DNA from: an uncultured Erysipelotrichaceae bacterium
GTDB taxonomy: Bacteria > Bacillota_I > Bacilli_A > Acholeplasmatales > Anaeroplasmataceae
Length of the DNA: 7,012 bases
NCBI GenBank assembly: GCA_902783745.1
Contig: CACZRY010000217.1
Span: forward strand, 1-7,012
Direction: 5' to 3'
In this document: positions 6,538 through 7,012 of the stretch, one piece after another
Layout of the letters: each line of letters opens with the position of its first letter
How positions within the stretch are numbered: the stretch's first letter is position 1
The notes under the pieces: generated by a model
Database searches by the model: none
Seen by the model: only the letters and a program-made list of their open reading frames with translations
What the model was told of the DNA's origin: nothing
Made by a program: the position numbers and the translations under genes

Positions 6538-6557
6538 CCTTTGTGTATTACTGTCAA
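6530..6557 (-). promoter_or_regulatory. candidate minus-strand promoter in the convergent gap
   Basis: On the minus strand, TTGACA (complement of 6552-6557), 16 bases, TATAGT (complement of 6530-6535). It would start a transcript near 6523 running against the dagK 3' end, where the inverted repeat at 6447-6467 could act weakly as a terminator. No gene is visible downstream, so this is a sequence match only. Confidence 0.3.
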
Positions 6558-6564
6558 TTTAAAT

Positions 6565-6593
6565 TTTACAATTAATATTTCAAATTCTATAAT
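6565..6593 (+). promoter_or_regulatory. candidate plus-strand promoter facing the AlbA_2 gene
   Basis: TTTACA (6565-6570), 17 bases, consensus TATAAT (6588-6593). A transcript would start near 6600 and run antisense through the terminator and 3' end of the minus-strand gene. I see no convincing plus-strand gene for it; chance matches are common in DNA this AT-rich. Confidence 0.3.
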
Positions 6594-6605
6594 AGAATAA
6601 ACACC

Positions 6606-6634
6606 AAATAAAAATGCACCCATAAAGGATGCAT
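6606..6634 (-). terminator. rho-independent terminator of the minus-strand AlbA_2 gene
   Basis: Read on the minus strand: ATGCATCC, loop TTTAT, GGGTGCAT (one T-G wobble) form an 8-bp stem (6614-6634), followed by TTTTATTT (complement of 6606-6613). It begins five bases after the stop codon of the minus-strand gene. Confidence 0.85.
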
Positions 6635-6639
6635 AATAG

Positions 6640-7012
6640 TTATTCTTTAATTATCCAAGTGCCGTTTTTATTAGATGTTTTACCAAGCACTATATTAGCT
6701 TGTTTTAATTCATCTAAGGCACGTTTTACAGTGGCTAGTGATATTCCTATGTTTTTAGCGATATCATCTCTTGAGCAAGACCTATTATTAATAATAAATG
6801 ATAGAACAGAACTTGCATTAGTACTTAGTGAATTTATCGGCTCATTTATCGGCTCATTTATCGGCTCATTCTTTGAACCAATAACTTCATTTGCAGTATA
6901 AACTGTCACAATAACCTCATCAGGCTGAACATCCTGAGTGATTAATGGCTCATTAAAATTAGCTTCCTTAGATGCTGTAATAATATTAGGAATACCAGAA
7001 CCAGCACGTTCA
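6640..7012 (-). CDS. AlbA_2/RecG-like putative transcriptional regulator, C-terminal part, 5'-truncated by window edge
   Basis: The minus-strand frame is open from the stop TAA (6640-6642) to the window edge; the internal GTG at 6907-6909 is not a credible start. The visible 123 residues begin with ERAGSGIPNI, the hallmark of the ATP-binding-like C-terminal domain (HATPase_c_4 type) that follows an N-terminal AlbA_2 (Schlafen-like) DNA-binding domain in proteins often labelled RecG-like helicase or putative regulator. Then come a short strand region with VIVTVY, a linker with NEPI repeated three times, and a C-terminal winged-helix segment of about 60 residues (SSVLSFIINN ... NGTWIIKE), whose recognition helix is probably near ISLATVKRALDEL. 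Family members are usually about 400-500 aa, so most of the protein lies outside. Its target and ligand are unknown; such genes are common accessory genes in gut Bacillota and Bacteroidota. It is convergent with dagK and has its own terminator. Confidence 0.85.
   Translation of the reverse strand, partial: ERAGSGIPNIITASKEANFNEPLITQDVQPDEVIVTVYTANEVIGSKNEPINEPINEPINSLSTNASSVLSFIINNRSCSRDDIAKNIGISLATVKRALDELKQANIVLGKTSNKNGTWIIKE
6833..6868. repeat. three perfect 12-bp tandem repeats coding NEPI
   Basis: Three identical copies of TTTATCGGCTCA on the plus strand code NEPI-NEPI-NEPI in the linker of the minus-strand AlbA_2-type gene. The unit length is a multiple of three, so gain or loss of copies would keep the frame. 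The copies are identical at the DNA level, including synonymous positions, which suggests recent expansion by replication slippage or recombination. Confidence 0.9.

Noticed and set aside
6833..6868. Tandem repeats considered as a CRISPR array or plasmid iterons
   Set aside because: The units are 12 bp with no spacers, lie inside a coding frame, and have no cas or rep gene nearby.
6629..6901. Plus-strand open frame of 90 codons opposite the AlbA_2 gene, with FIGS repeats
   Set aside because: The minus-strand frame continues to the window edge, carries the ERAGSGIPNI motif and a winged helix, and has a matching terminator. The FIGS repeats are the complement of the NEPI repeats.
1..7012. Mycoplasma-type code (TGA as Trp), suggested by the strong AT bias
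   Set aside because: Tryptophans are coded by TGG, and TGA ends ktrB exactly at the conserved C-terminus.
1..7012. tRNA, rRNA, insertion sequence, integrase or attachment site
   Set aside because: No cloverleaf-like sequence, rRNA segment, transposase motif or paired terminal repeats were found on either strand.

Overview
The window is AT-rich bacterial DNA using the standard code: TGG is read as tryptophan and ktrB ends in a functional TGA. Low G+C, strong AAGGAG-type ribosome binding sites, KtrB/KtrA potassium uptake, a DegV/FakB-type fatty-acid-binding protein and a DagK-type lipid kinase together point to a low-GC Bacillota, such as a gut Bacilli/Erysipelotrichia- or Clostridia-like lineage. 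Genus is not resolvable from the sequence. Most of the window is housekeeping or accessory metabolism, and I see no phage, IS element, CRISPR array, tRNA or rRNA.

Layout: (1) 1-1985, + strand: the 3' two-thirds of an Uup-type ABC-F ATPase gene, cut by the window edge, then a six-helix DUF308-like membrane protein gene with its own ribosome binding site. (2) 1986-3007: a self-contained degV/fakB unit with a consensus promoter (TTGACA, 17 nt, TATAAT), a 19-bp perfect palindrome between promoter and ribosome binding site, and a rho-independent terminator. (3) 3023-3354: a small gene of unknown function (96 aa) behind an extended -10 promoter. (4) 3380-6471: an apparent ktrB-ktrA-dagK operon. ktrB and ktrA overlap by ATGA, dagK follows after 23 nt, and a strong terminator closes the unit. 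(5) 6472-6639: a 170-bp convergent intergenic region with two 12-bp direct repeats, two back-to-back candidate promoters and a minus-strand terminator. (6) 6640-7012, - strand: the C-terminal part of an AlbA_2/RecG-like putative transcriptional regulator with an NEPI tetrapeptide repeat and a winged helix, cut by the window edge.

Functional links: KtrB (membrane pore) and KtrA (cytosolic nucleotide-binding gating ring) form one K+ uptake system. DagK phosphorylates diacylglycerol to phosphatidic acid, and DegV/FakB proteins present fatty acids for phosphorylation, so two neighbouring units feed phospholipid synthesis. The points most worth a second look are the degV promoter architecture, the repeat-bearing AlbA_2 C-terminus with a possible decayed sibling just downstream, and the orphan 96-aa gene.
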